Assembly (NCBI GenBank): GCA_014549065.1
Contig: JACDOX010000008.1
Location: 8,088,568 to 8,152,567, forward strand
Direction: 5' to 3'
Source of the DNA: Cardinalis cardinalis
Taxonomy: Eukaryota > Chordata > Aves > Passeriformes > Cardinalidae
Length of the DNA: 64,000 bases
This document shows positions 1 through 12,710 of the stretch, piece after piece; position 1 is the first letter of the stretch, and each line of letters starts with the position of its first letter. A program made the translations under genes and the position numbers. The notes beneath the pieces are model-generated. The model was given only the letters and a program-made list of their open reading frames with translations. It was not told the origin of the DNA and searched no databases.

Positions 1-1654
1 ATTCATGCTTCCTTTTCTTACCAAGACACAGGAAGCCCTAGGTCTTCACAGAGATGAGTCTTTCTGAGATTGAAAATATATCCTCATTGCTCTTAAGTGT
101 GCTCGAGATGTTTTGTCACACTGGACAATAGTCACGTCTTGGTAATGGCAACCTGACTTCCAGAAGTATTACATTTGCCCTAAAATCTGTTTCTTTCACC
201 AGTTTTTTTCAAAAGTTGTTAACATCAGGGCAATATCCTGATGAGAATCTGGCTATTTCTTTTAAGTGTCTCCATGGGAAATAAAATATTTTCAAAAGCT
301 GCCTCCAGTCTGTGCTTGATGAGCAGGCTGAACATGTAACTCCCAAGCTGCTGTTCAGGCATCTTATTTTGTGTCTTAACTGCAGAAATCACTGAAATCA
401 GGAGAGGTAGGAATGCAGCTGGTAATTTGTGCTAGCCAGTCTTTTTAGCTCGGTGGACTTAATGAAAGTGCCATTTCAGTTTGGTAATATGAACAGTTAA
501 GCCTGTTATCATTACTGCTTGCACAGACTTTTGTGTGAAAGAGATCAGATAAAAGCTGGAATTGTGACTGCCAACCAGAAAAGGAAAGGAAGTCAGAGCA
601 GGAAATGGGCATGTCATGTCCCATAATTTGCCAGCACTTCTTAATTCTCCATTGTTGTAAACTTCATATTCTATTTCTGTTTATCCATCCTTTTCTCCAA
701 GGCTGAAAACTNAGAATAGCTTTGCTTGTGCTATCCCCATCTGTCCCAGCTGTGTGCTATTTCTGAGCAGATGATGCCATTTGCAGCATGCTGCCATACT
801 GTGTAACTTCTGCAACAGGCAAATATCCACCAAAGCCTGTGGGGGCAGCACCAAAATTTATTACCCTGGTGACCTCACTCAGCTCTCCAAGAGTTGAAGG
901 TTAATGCACTAATTTATGGTATCAGTCTGCTTTCTGCTGTGGTACTGTTTCAAAGTGCCTTCTGCATTTCAGGGAGTGTCTTGAGTTCAGTACATTTAAA
1001 TCACTTTTATATGATTTTTGGTTCAATAAGGTAAATTTGTTGCCAATGTAAAATGTCTTCAAGTATTTTGGGAAGAAGGTTTGATTTCAGCTGGTGTTCG
1101 TTATGGGAAGACTAATAGGGCCACTGATCCCATTAATTTATTATTGACCCTTAACTTCCTCTGATAGGTCAGGCATCCTTACTTTAGTTTCAGGACAAGT
1201 TTACCTATTGAACACAGTGAAAAAATATCCTGTTGTATAATGTCTTTCTTTAGAAAAGTTCCATTCATCTTTAGTGTCTGATTTTAACAATTTCTACTTT
1301 GTATCCCATCCTACCTATGTGTAACTTGAGCTATTAGAGGCAGGTTACACAGCTTTGCCAGGGTCCCATACCACATCCTGGTGTCTCCCCGGTACTGTAA
1401 TGTAACTGCCAAGAGATCTGTGTTTGTAGAGTCATACATAATATCTTTTTCCAACTTAATCCATCTTGGGTTGTGGCTTTTCTAGTTCATCATATAGAGA
1501 CATATGAAATGTTCTGCAGAGTACTTCAAAACAGCCCAGCCTGCTTCTGGAAAGAAGAATGCTAACTCCAGGAGACTTGGCATTTCTCTAAAAGTGCTTT
1601 TGTTGTGGAAGCACCAAAACACAAGCTCAGTCAGTAATATGCATGGAGATACAA
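1..1654. other. Intergenic, no recognised feature
   Basis: This AT-rich stretch has only short interrupted reading frames. I see no splice-flanked open frame, RNA gene or recognisable repeat up to the edge of the CR1 copy. Confidence 0.5.
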
Positions 1655-2672
1655 CTTATTTGGATCACTTGGTGGATAGGGAATTGATGGTCACACTCAA
1701 AGAGTTGTGGCCCATGGTTCANTGTCCAGGTGGAGATCAGTGNGGAGTGCTGTTCCCCAGGGGTTGGTGCTGGGACTGTTTAACACCTTTGTCGGTGACA
1801 TGGNCAGTGGGACTGAGCNCAGCCTCAGCAAGGCTCTGACAGCACCAGGCTCTGTGCTGTGATTGNCACTCTGGAGGGAAGGGATGACTTCCAGAGGAAC
1901 CTTGGCAGGCTTGAGAGATGGGTCTGTGTGAACCTCATGAAGTTCAACGCAGCCAAGTGCAAGGTTCTGCACCTGGCTTGGGGCAATCCCATGTGCAAAC
2001 ACAAGTTGGGCAAAGAATGGATTGAGAACAGCCCTGAGGAGAAGGACTGTGGAGTGTTTGTGGATGAGAAGCTCAACATGACCCAGCCCATGCTCCTGCA
2101 GCCCAGAAAGCCAACCATGTGCTGGGCTGCACCAAAACCAATGTGAACAGCAGGTTGAGGGAGGTGATTCTGCCCCTCTACTCCATTTTCATGAGACCCC
2201 AACCTGAAGTACTGAGTCCAGCTCTGCAGTCTCCAATATAAGAACATGGGCTTGCTGGATCAAGCCCAGTGGAAAGTGAGAAAGGTGATCAGAGGGCTGG
2301 AGCACTTTTGCTGTGTAGATAGGGTGAAAGAGGTGGAGCTATTTAGCCTGGAGAAGAGATGGCTCCAGGAAGAATTTATTGCAGCCCTCCAGTAGTGACA
2401 GAATGGCTTCAAACTGAAAGAGAGTAGATTTAGATTAGATGTTAGGAAGAAGTTCTTTACTGTGAGGATGGTGAAGCCCTGGAACAGGTCACCAAGTGAG
2501 GTTGTGGATGCCCCATCACTGGAAGTGTTCAAGGCAAGACTGAATAGGGCTTTGAGCAATCTAGTCTAGTGGAAGTTGTCCCTAACCACGTCAGGGATGT
2601 TATGGATCTGGATGCTCTTCAAGGTCCCTTCCAACCCAAACCNTTCTAAAATTCTGTAATTCTATAGGTGTT
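1655..2672 (+). mobile_element. CR1 LINE, 3' fragment (reverse transcriptase tail and 3' UTR)
   Basis: This is a decayed copy of the avian non-LTR retrotransposon CR1 in + orientation. Translation of 1859-2146 gives the familiar end of the CR1 ORF2 product, with MKFNAAKCKVLHLAWGNP followed by a WIENSPEEKDCGVFVDEKLNM-type block. Further on, the DNA keeps the gaagttctttactgtgagg segment typical of the CR1 3' end. It finishes with the short attctgtaattctatagg run that CR1 copies carry instead of a poly-A tail. The 5' part is missing, as expected for 5'-truncated insertion. Frameshifts and stops between the recognisable blocks show it is dead. Six Ns fall inside it, so the consensus base is uncertain there. 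The left edge is approximate. Confidence 0.9.
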
Positions 2673-5600
2673 GTCATAATAATAGAATTCCTTGGTTTTC
2701 TATAATACATTTCTTCAGCTTTTTGCTTTCTCTGTCCTCCTGAAACAAAGAGAGTCTGCACGCCTTCCCTTATGCGAGAAGCTTTTCAGGAAGGGCCTCT
2801 TCTGACAACTGAGAAGAATGCTGTGTGCTGCAACAGTACCTTATCAGCCAAGTCAGGGTGACTTTTAGTCAGGTGTCTACTGTCTCTGCAAGCAGCTTTT
2901 CAGCCTGGCTTCCCTGGTTGTCAGCCTTTCAGCCAGAGCTCTGGTGAAGAAGGAGAGTGCAGCTGTGCTTCTCTGTCTGACTGTAACGTTCCCAGCCCAG
3001 GATACAGTGCCTCATCTCCACCACATTGAAGAGACTAACAAAATTAGGAGGGAAGGAAGAAGTTTAAAGCTTTATGACAATTTGTCTTTAATCTCCAGAC
3101 AACCTGTGCCTTTCCTTGAAAATTTCTGTGTCTTCAGGAACCTCTCAGTGTAAGACAATGAGCTGGTCCAGGATGGAAACCTGAGCTGTCTGTTCTCCTG
3201 CTTCCCTGAAAGAACAGTAAATTTCCTGCACCATCCTGCCTAGGGCTGAGGCGCAGTTCTACAAATGCAGATTCAATATGGCAAGGTACTACACAGCACC
3301 TCCCAGCCCAGCTCCCTGGTTTGTAAATGAAAGCAAAGGGTGCCTTCACTGACATTTGCCTGTACATTTGGAGCCCCTTTAACAGACGTTTCTGTGTGTG
3401 CCATCTGTGCACCTTACGAGTGTGCTGTGTCCCCGATGCTCCCTCATCTGCGTGGCCTGAGGGCAGGCAGCACCCTGCTTGTGTTCAACAGCTCATGCTG
3501 GCTTCTGTGCTCGGTGGTTTGTTGAATTGCTGCTGTCCTGTCATGCAACATGCCTTCTGTCTTGACTCTCTTCTCATCAGCCTGGAATGTTGCCTGGTAG
3601 GGGAGGACATGGCCATCCTCATCTGGCTGTTGGGTCTGGTCTTTTGCCATGCTACTAACACTTCTAATGGCCCAGAACTTCTTATAAACTGTTCTTCTAG
3701 TAAATTAATCTTGAAGTTTTTGTTTTCTAATGGACCTTTTTTACTAGCAAATCTTATTTATATACAAACATACAGTAAAAATGTGAGAAAGATGTACCTT
3801 GCTGAAAGCATACCGACTGCAACTTAAAAGGCTTTTTTTAAGCCTCTATTTTAGTTTCCGTATGCTTTTTATCTTTTGAACTACAGAGAACAATTTCCTC
3901 TGCTTTGAGGAAGTTCTGTAATTTAACTTCTCGTTTCCAACGTCCTCCTGTCTCTTTTATCTCATGTCTTAGGATTTTAAAGAATTTCATTAGCCACTTT
4001 AAAGACATTGCTTTAGCTGAAATCTGCTTTTCTCTGTAAAGCCTTTTAAAAAAATCTTTTAAAGCCTTATATTTCTTATAGTGTCTCATATAAGGGCTGT
4101 ATTTCACATTTGAACCAAAAGTACTTGTCTTGCTAAAGTCTACATCTTCCCTGTAACTCTTGGAATGAAAAGCATTTGAAGGGTTTCCAGGTTCCAAGTC
4201 AGTCTCATTTCTGAGGACCTTCCCAGCTCCTTCACTCCTCCCTGTAGGTCTGGACCTTCCTCTCTCACCCATGCTCTCCAGGGAGCTCTTGCTGTACACC
4301 CTATGCCATGATCTCTTTGGCATCTGAGCAAAAAGGAGAAGATGGTCTCAGCTGGGGGCTTGTTTTTCACATTGTCTGGGTTCTTCTGCCTCTTCCCTGG
4401 AATCTCTACCTCCAAAGCATGTGCAGTTACAGTGCCAGATTTTCCAGGTATCTTTGTTCTAAAAGTATGGTCTTGTGTTCTTGTGTAACTTCTTGGAATA
4501 GCTTGTCTTGTCCAAAAGCTCTGCTTTCACTAGTACTGCTTAGCTGCTGATTATTAATGATCTTGTAGTCATCATGCTTCTTATTAAATATTTATGTGTG
4601 GTAGCACATAAAGACTGTAAGTGAGCTCTAATTGTGGTGATTTATTCAGGCCAGTTCCAAGACCTTTGGTACTACTAACTCTAAGCTAGCAGCCCTCCTG
4701 CGTGTCCCTGTCTTTCAGTGTCATTTTCCTTGGTCAGGTCAGCACATGAAATGGATCCCTGATTCCCTGGTGTGGAAACTGAACAGCCAAAAACTGCAGT
4801 GTGCTGACAGCTCCCAGCGCTTGTTCTCTCTTCATCCTTTCTTTGATTTATTCTTGGAGTTTTCTAAAAGAAGGGGACAGGGCAGCTGGTCTTCCAAATT
4901 CCCTTGCAAATTTTTGCCTTTGTCAGTGTGTCTTTTCTATGTCTGTTGATTGTAAAGATCGTGAGGCAGCACAGGTGAGCAACTGCCTACTTCCCTTACA
5001 CGCATAATGCAAATTGTTTCTCAGCTCAAACTATATAGCTCAGCTGCTGCCTGTGCCTTATACACATTGAGGAATCTTAATATCTTTCCTATTTTTTTAA
5101 AAACTAATCTCCTTTAATCCTGGCAGCACTGTAAAGTTCAAAGATGTTCTACATTATGTGCAGGTAGGATTATGGTTTATTCGTTAGTAGAAGGGAAAGA
5201 TTGATTTTTTTTTTTTTTCCCATTGCATCCCTGGTAGTTTTTTCTTTGCTGAAATCCTAGCTGGTGCTTTTTTTCTCTGCTCAGCCTGACTCTGCAGAAG
5301 GTGAAGGTATAACATTCAATACAAAAAGTAAATGCCACAAGTCCTGTTGAAAGCAGAAAACTATCATTACTCTTTCTGTGACAGATGTGTAGTATTCTGA
5401 ATCAAGCTGTGCAAGGTGATCTGCCCTTACACCATCCACTCTCCCTTTAGCCACTGTGTTATCATCTCCAGTTTTCATTGTTTTAATGGATGCTCTGATT
5501 TAGAAGGAGGAGAATTTTGGATCCAGAGCAAGACATAAGCTTGTCAATAAATATTCCCTTCTTGTTTTAGGATTTCCTTAAACTCGTAAGGTCCAGTTGT

Positions 5601-7719
5601 CAACACGAATCTGTCATCTTAGGCAGCAAATCACTCTAAGGAAAAGCAAAAGAAATTCTCAGCTTGAAGTGCCCCCAAACCCTTCTTATAGCGATAGGAG
5701 CACTGCAAGATGTGCTTTGCCTTGTCTCTCTGGGTGATTGAAAGTGAAGCTTTGTTGACAAGCTACAGACCAATTGTTTATTTTAAGAAAGTGGAACAGA
5801 ATACATTGTTGCATTACAGAGCAAAGTCATCTAGTAGAAATAATGAAGGAAATTCTGAAATAATATAGCTTTCTTAACTTTAGGGTTTTTTTGTTTTGGG
5901 GTTTTTTGGGGGGAAGCTGTGGGGCTTTTTTATTTTGTTTTTTGTTTATTTTTGTAATAGCTGGAAGTCTTTATTGCCACTGTGCTGAAGGTAGGAATCT
6001 TTTGTTCATGTCCTCATGTTTTGTAGGCACTAGACAGCATGAAAGACAAGTGAACCCTGCTCTTACAGGTCCTTATAGGTCCAATGGCTTCTTTTGCACA
6101 AGCACATTCTCTATTGTACAACTATTTCTGTATATCAAAGAGGCTCTTAGGGCTAAAAATCCTTTGTCTCCTAGTCACAGCTCAGTTAAGTCCTGTCTGT
6201 AGATTATGATTACTAAGATCTGACATGGGACCAAGAGTTTTAAGAATTGCAGGGGTTCTGTCTAGACTATAAAGTGGATGTAAACTATCTGTGTAAGGAG
6301 AACACAGAGNAGAATTGGATGCTTCAGCATTTGGAAAAGACATAAATAGAAAGTCTGGTGCAACTCTGAACATGTCCAGAATTTACACAATTAGCGTGGT
6401 AAGTGAGGATATATGGACATGAGAAAAGAGGAGGAAGTACAAAAATAAACCTTTCAGCAGTCTGGAGAGTCTTCTGGCATGATTCAATGACTGGTAATTA
6501 ATAAGCAAGGAAGATCCAGAAAAAGAAGGGAAATATGAAAAAAACAACAAAAAACCCCAACCCTTACAAAAAGCAACAGCAAATAAGAGTGAATTAATTC
6601 AATAAATTATGAAAATTATGTAGCCGTCTGGATAGACCCAGATGCCTGGGGTGGGCGTTCTCCATCTAGAGTCAGAAACCTCTGATGTGACCTATAACTG
6701 AGTTTGAAGATGATTAGAACTACAATTAGAACGTGTCACTGTGGTCTCAGCTATTCTGAGTATAACTTTATGGAATTCACAAAAACAGTCTGTGTAACAC
6801 GAAAACATCTGCAGATTCCTCTGGAGATTGTCTGGNCTGAGCAGGAGTATTTGTGATCTGTGTGCTGGATGCCTGTAAATAGGTCTGCGAGGTTCTGTGG
6901 GTGATCAAAATGTTGTCAAACTTGGTTCCTGGTGTCCTGGTTTTAGCCTGTCTCTGCTAAGGTGCCCCATAAAGCCACTACTGGCACCGATGCCAGCCCA
7001 ACATTGATGTTTACAAGAAGGAGCAGAAGCCAGTTACCTAAGCTGTTGCCAGAAATATGAAAAAGAGAGGGATCTCAGACTCATAAGAGAAACTGAGGGA
7101 ACGCTGTTTTCCTTTCTGAAGAATTCCCATTGGTCAGGTATGAGGTAAGCTTCTCTTCTGGCCATTACAAGCTGGGTTCGTGCCCTCAATACCTTACTCC
7201 TAAAGATTTTCATGCCAGCCCTGTAAAGTTAAGTAGTTGTGCTTTGTAACTGTGAACATCAAAACAGGCTAAAATGCACAGAGCTTCTCTTGCCAATGGA
7301 TTTTATCCTTGGTGGGCAGGAATTGAAGACTGNGTTGATTGTTTGCTCCTCTGTGTGGCACTGGTGAGACTGCCAAGAGTGAGGCAGCCTATTAGATTCT
7401 GCAGTATTTAGATTTTTTCTATGGAGAGTTTTGACTGACTAGGAACTGGTGTGAATAAATCCAATTCCAGCTAAAACAATGAAGTTTCATATCTTCCTTC
7501 TGATTCCTGAGCCATTCAGTTCCCCTTTTACAAGTATTTTCAAGTAAAGAACGTGTGAAGTTAGAAATGTAACGTGAGCCAGAGGGACCCGAGCAGCAGG
7601 GGTGAGACAGTCNTGCTACTGTGAACAGGGGGAATGGAAAGTGTGGCTTCTCACTATCTCCCAGTCTTTTCTAGCCTGCCACTTTCTTTCCCCTGTGTAC
7701 AGTATCTGCCGTCTGTGTG
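2673..7719. other. Intergenic, low-complexity patches only
   Basis: No gene is supported. There is a T tract near 5203-5219 and a G/T-rich low-complexity stretch at about 5884-5955. An A-rich patch lies near 6537-6590. A 161-codon minus-strand frame at 3838-4323 has no recognisable homology and no splice support, so it is not called. Confidence 0.5.
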
Positions 7720-8185
7720 AGTGTAATTTAGTGCTAATTAAGAAGTGAGTGGGAGCCATAAGCTCATTTCATTTAGAACCTGGAAATGGCCTCCTGGGAA
7801 CCCGGAGAGGGAACCGTCTGCTTTCTCGCCACAAAAGCTTCTCCACCTCGCTGCAGTTATTCTAACCACCAAGCTCCAGATCTCAAAATTCAATGCCAAC
7901 TCAGATTTACAGCGCATTAAGCGACTGAATTAAATCCTCAGCATTCACTCGGCGTCAGCCTGACTGAGTAAAGGATTTCACGGGCTGGGGTNCTCTACAA
8001 GGCCATAATTTATAACGTTATGCAGAAGCTGCTCCTCCGAGTTTTATTTTGGCTTGCCGCAATTTCTTTTTATTAAGGCCCCAATAGTATTTGTTGTTTT
8101 TCTGTTTGCTTTGATGTGGGAGTTTTAGATTAAATCTAAATAAATAAATGAAGTTTAAAATTAAATTAGGTTTCATTTGCATGAG
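7720..8185. promoter_or_regulatory. Candidate conserved noncoding element (enhancer-like)
   Basis: The block stands out from its CpG-poor surroundings, with twelve CpG dinucleotides between about 7801 and 8060. It carries dense homeodomain-type cores: gctaatta near 7732 and ataatttataacgttat near 8005, plus further TAAT cores near 8130-8165. It also contains a perfect octamer ATTTGCAT at 8175-8182, the POU-factor site. There is no open coding frame. Retained CpGs plus clustered homeobox and POU motifs in a gene-poor region are typical of developmental enhancers. This is inference, because conservation itself cannot be seen from one sequence. Confidence 0.4.
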
Positions 8186-8804
8186 TTGGGGAGTGAAGTG
8201 CATCTTTCTTTCCCCATATAAAATGTAACAGACCCATTACCCATCACAGAGCCCTCAGTTGCTTCTGAAGAAAAATGACATTTCCCTCTGCGTAGAAAAT
8301 ACTTAAAAGTCCCAAGAATAGATTTATAGGAATATTTTAACCTTTTCTTTGATCCTTGAAATGTCATTGTTCTGTAGGCTACATTGCAAAACGTGACCTT
8401 TTATAGGAACNGTGGGATGGATTTGATCTTTGGAAGACGTTTTAGAGATAATGCACTACAGGGTGCAAAGAACTCATGAAAAAAGAGCTGGAAATGGTTT
8501 TGTCTGCAGATATTTGTATACACCTCCAGGTGTACCTGGAGGACAAAAAGATTGTTTATGATGAGGCTGATACTTGAGGGACAACAATGAAGAAAATAAG
8601 ATAACACAGCATCTTATTCTGGTTTAATGTGCAACAGTTTTATTTTCATTATATTTAAAAGAAAAATGTAAGTAGCAGAAGTTGTTCACAGGGAGGGTGC
8701 TTGCAAATTGATGTGTCTGAAATGTAACATTTTTTTTATGAGCACTAGATGTTTGCTTTTCTGNGTGCACTCTGACTTCCTGACTGGTAAAACACAAAGC
8801 TGAG

Positions 8805-9196
8805 TGTGACCGTGTTCACAGGGATTCTTGGATGAGGGAAGAGACGAGAATGTTGACTCCATGTTCAGAAGGCTTGATTTATTATTTTATGATATATATA
8901 TATTACATTATAACTATACTAAAAAGAAATAGAAGGAAAGGTTTCCTCAGAAGGCTAGCTAAGAATAGAATANAGAAGAATGATAACAAAGGCAGCTGGC
9001 TNGGACAGAGAGCGAGAGCCAGCTCTGCCGTGAGTGGTCACCAAATGTAAACATCNACAGGAGANCAATCACGGATNCACCTGTTGCATTCCACAGCAGC
9101 AGATAACNATTGTTTACATTTTGTTTCTGAGGCCTNNNCTCCTCAGAAGGGAAAAANTCCTAAGAAAGGATTTTTAGTGAAAAGATGTCTGNGACA
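8805..9196. mobile_element. Solo LTR of an endogenous retrovirus (ERVK-like)
   Basis: This is a 392-bp element that begins with TG (tgtgac) and ends with CA (ctgngaca). It is flanked by a 6-bp target-site duplication, gctgag at 8799-8804 and gctgan at 9197-9202, where the N is compatible with g. A 6-bp duplication is usual for class II (ERVK-type) integrations. The internal sequence, including ccatgttcagaaggcttg and the AT-rich run that follows, matches my memory of a common songbird LTR family. There is no internal gag, pol or env sequence on either side, so it is a solo LTR left by recombination between two LTRs. Eleven Ns within it mark unusually uncertain consensus. Confidence 0.85.
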
Positions 9197-9202
9197 GCTG
9201 AN

Positions 9203-12200
9203 CAGTTCTGGGAGGAAAATAACTGTCACTTTGCTTCAGATTCNTGTTTGCCCTGGTAGTCGTTTCCTTTGTGGTGCTGCAGCCCGGCTCTCCTGAGCCT
9301 GTAGTGTAGTTAACTCACACCCAGCATTGTCCATGCCATTCACAGGATCAGCTCCCTGGCGAGAGATCTTGGCNTGAAAAGATGGATTTCAGCATTTTTG
9401 CAATGACTGCAAGAAGCTTGTGAGTGAAGGCAGATGTGAGCCCATGGAGTCCCACTGTGTGGGTGCTGTCTCTTTGCTTTGCTGGTAACTCTTCCAAACC
9501 AGATNATTCTGAAAAATATCACTGATATTATAACCAAATACTGTCAGGTTGTACCTAATTCCATAATTCTTGCATGTGCAGAATTTTTACTGAAATTACT
9601 GTCATTGGCAATATGAATTGTCTTTTCCCCAGAATAGGAAAGATGTTTTTTGTGTCCCACTAGAGCTTGCAGCCCAAGCAAATCCAGTGAGAATGCCGTG
9701 AGAAAGAAGGTGCGTGAGAGAACAAAGATTCCAGGTTGCACCCNAGCTATTCTAGCTATTGTTTATCCAAGTTTGGGGTGAAATAGAAGNCAAAAGCACC
9801 AAATGAATTCTGATGCCCTACCAATATTAAGAGCTCCTGGCACTGGTTCTTCAGGCTGCTGAACCCTAGTGAGACTGTGCTGGGCCCCTGTCACTTCAGA
9901 GCTTGGAATGAAGGTTTAGTCAAGAATTCACAAACACCTTAAGAAGTCAAAGTGCTGAAGAATGAAGGGTAGGAAAGAAATACTGGCCTTGAGGAGATGA
10001 AGTTCTAGATGGCAACAACCCTATCTTGCAGAGACTGAGAACCGTGATATGTCACAGACAGTCCTAGGGACCTTTCAGGGAGGCCATGGAGACCTGAGCA
10101 ACATTGTCTTCAGAGACACTGGGCCTGAAAGGATTTCGTACACACCTAATGTGCCGGAAAAAAAAATTAGTGTCTGGGAGTCACTGGCCTTTTTCAGTGT
10201 GACATGCCTATTGAGAAGTGATGGCTGGTGACATTTTGAATGTAGGAAGTGAAATGAGAAAAACAAAGATAGCTCAATGGCAATTTGCATCAGGAAAACG
10301 ATGCACATGTATATTAAATGACAGTATAGGTTCCTCATATTGCTCAAATAATCGAGTTGTTACTCTGGTGCTTTGCAGAGATGACTTTTTACAGGGTTGT
10401 CCTTCCACTGGGCAAGCAGGGTTCTGCATAGAACAGATACCTGTCTGATGTGTGTATGATTTTTGGTCTCTGTGTGCTGCCAAAGACAAGTTGAAAAACA
10501 CAAGTGCAATGGTATATGGATTTTTCTCTGATTCTGTGATAGTAGTCTTGAAACACTTAAGTTATGTAATGTAGTTAACCGCAAACTGCTTTGAATAGCT
10601 AAGAAAAACTTCCAGATGAGCATGGGGTGTTTTGCTTGTATTGTAGGAAAAAGGTGATGATGTGTAAAGCCTGTTGTCGAGTGAGTTGTCAGCACTATTA
10701 ATGTGATGTGTACCATATCTAGCTGCATCGTGCACTCTGTTAGAGGTCATGAGATTATCAGAAAATCATTATAGCATGAATACGTTTTATGCTTGGTGAT
10801 TCGTACGACACTGTGAGATCAGAAAGAGGATTTTGTTGTCTAGGGAAGCAGCCCTAATCTGTGATAATCCAAGCATGTAGTAAATCATAAGAAATCACTG
10901 CATCTAAAAAATCTCCCCCAACAACCAAAAGCGAACTTGCCCCCAGATGCGTTTAGGGTTGTTTCCTTTGCCTTCCTCCTATATGTCATTGAACTGTGGC
11001 TGTAGGATACTTACCTGTATTAAAGAGTAGGTGAGGGATAAGGAAGGCAGTATCAGATGCCTTAAGAAAAAGTGCCCTAAGAAAAAAAATTCTAAATGTT
11101 TAGTGAGACTATACTTCCAAGTAATGATTTAAGTGCATGAGACACCATATTGCATTGTAAATTCAGGCCCTTTGTACCAGTGCTTAGAAAGCATCTCCAG
11201 CTTAGTTCTCTGAAATAATACTCAGTAGTGAAGTGTTGCTGGGTTTGTCCTCTACACCTTGATGTGGGAGGAAGCACTGGACAGAATCCAGAGCAGAAAA
11301 TCAGAATGAAGTTTCAAGTAGATATTAACACACTTTGTTGTTTTCCTCTTTTCCCCAGAAAACTGCACAGAACAGACACTTCCCAAGATCCAAGGAGGCA
11401 CTGAAGGTCTGTGGCAGAGCTCCTTCAGAATTACTGTACCTGTTTTTTTCTCTCAATTGCATAATCCAAATAATTGCCTTTGTTCTGTAATCCAGTGAAA
11501 TTGATTCATCCAATTCTTAAATCTCTTTCTAGCTGGCCCTCCCAAGGTGATCTGTGATACTGGGCATGCNATTCCACAGGCACAGGGAATCTGCCTGGGT
11601 CAGTCATCAGGCTTGCCTTCAAAGTGAGATGCTTTTGAGACTTTAGAGTTATTGTGTGTTTTCCACTCCATTGCTAGAGGGGTTTGGGGTGAATATTACC
11701 CAATGTATCCTTCTAATTTATAGCAATCTGCATTTTAGGCATTTTCTGAGCCAAATACTCCATCTCAGCCATCATGTGTGATAGTCACTGATAGACCTGT
11801 CCTCAATGAATTTATCTGACTACATTTGGAGTCATTTATACTTTTAACCTCCACAGAAATCCATGGTCTAATTCCCCAATTCAAGTGTGTGTTATTTTTA
11901 AAAAAACCTTTTTCATTTGTTTTAAAACTGCTGCTTGATCATTTTACTGGCTGCCTCCTAGTTTGGGTGGTATAAAAAAATAATGAATAATCATCCCCTA
12001 TTNAATTTCTGTATACTCTTTATGGTTTTAAAGCTTTCTATCATATTCATCCTCAGTCATATTTTTTCCAAGCTTCAGAGATCTAAACTATTTTGTTCTC
12101 ATTTGNAAGCTGCTTTGTAATTCTCAACCAACAGAGTTGCAACATTATTTTATCTAGTTCTATTATGTTCTTTTCAGGGTGGAAAAAAATCACAATTGTG

Positions 12201-12650
12201 CATAGTATTGTAGATGTGTACTCCACATTGATTTATACAGTAGCATATTTAGAANTTCTTAGTTCCTTCTTGGTTATTGTTCATTCATGAGAGCTACATC
12301 CCTGGTTTAATTTCACAGCAGAAGAATGCAGAGGGATGTAATTGGAAAGCTGTGGTCTAACACAATCCAGTCAAGTCAGAAGAAGCCACGTTCTCCAGAA
12401 TTGCACATCTGTAGCTCAGATCATGATTTATCATTTTCTTTGCTACAGTCTCCATCCATCACCCTTCATTTCACATTCTAATGATCTCGTTTCTTCAGTG
12501 TCATGAATTGCTCATCTAGAAAACTTACTAATGGAAGATGTCAGAAATGTAGGTGGATTCTGCTTCTCTGTTACTTAGAAAAATTAACTCCTGGATGCTT
12601 TGCATTTCTGAGCTATTTGTTTTCACTTTGGATGCTGTATTTTCAAGGAG
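9203..12650. other. Intergenic, no recognised feature
   Basis: Only short overlapping frames on both strands are present, without homology, splice context or codon-use support. I see no RNA gene or repeat family here. Confidence 0.45.
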
Positions 12651-12710
12651 TTNTTGCTTAATAATACCAAGGTGCTCTAGTTATTGCTTAATAATAGCAA
12701 GTTGCTCTAA
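12651..12710. repeat. Two-copy 30-bp tandem duplication
   Basis: Unit 1 (12651-12680) and unit 2 (12681-12710) both read ttnttgcttaataat followed by a caa, gtgctcta-type end. They differ at three or four positions, one of which is the N. This is a simple local duplication with no coding potential. Confidence 0.85.

Noticed and set aside
3327..3827. 166-codon + frame with cysteine-rich and hydrophobic parts
   Set aside because: No homology, overlaps frames on both strands, and has no typical codon bias.
3838..4323. 161-codon minus-strand frame, lysine-rich
   Set aside because: No recognised domain and no splice or promoter support. A frame of this length is expected by chance in 64 kb read in six frames.
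6942..7000. Possible LTR edge (tgtcctggttttagcc and gtgccccataaagccac)
   Set aside because: Two short resemblances to songbird LTR sequence, but no continuing similarity, opposite end or target duplication.
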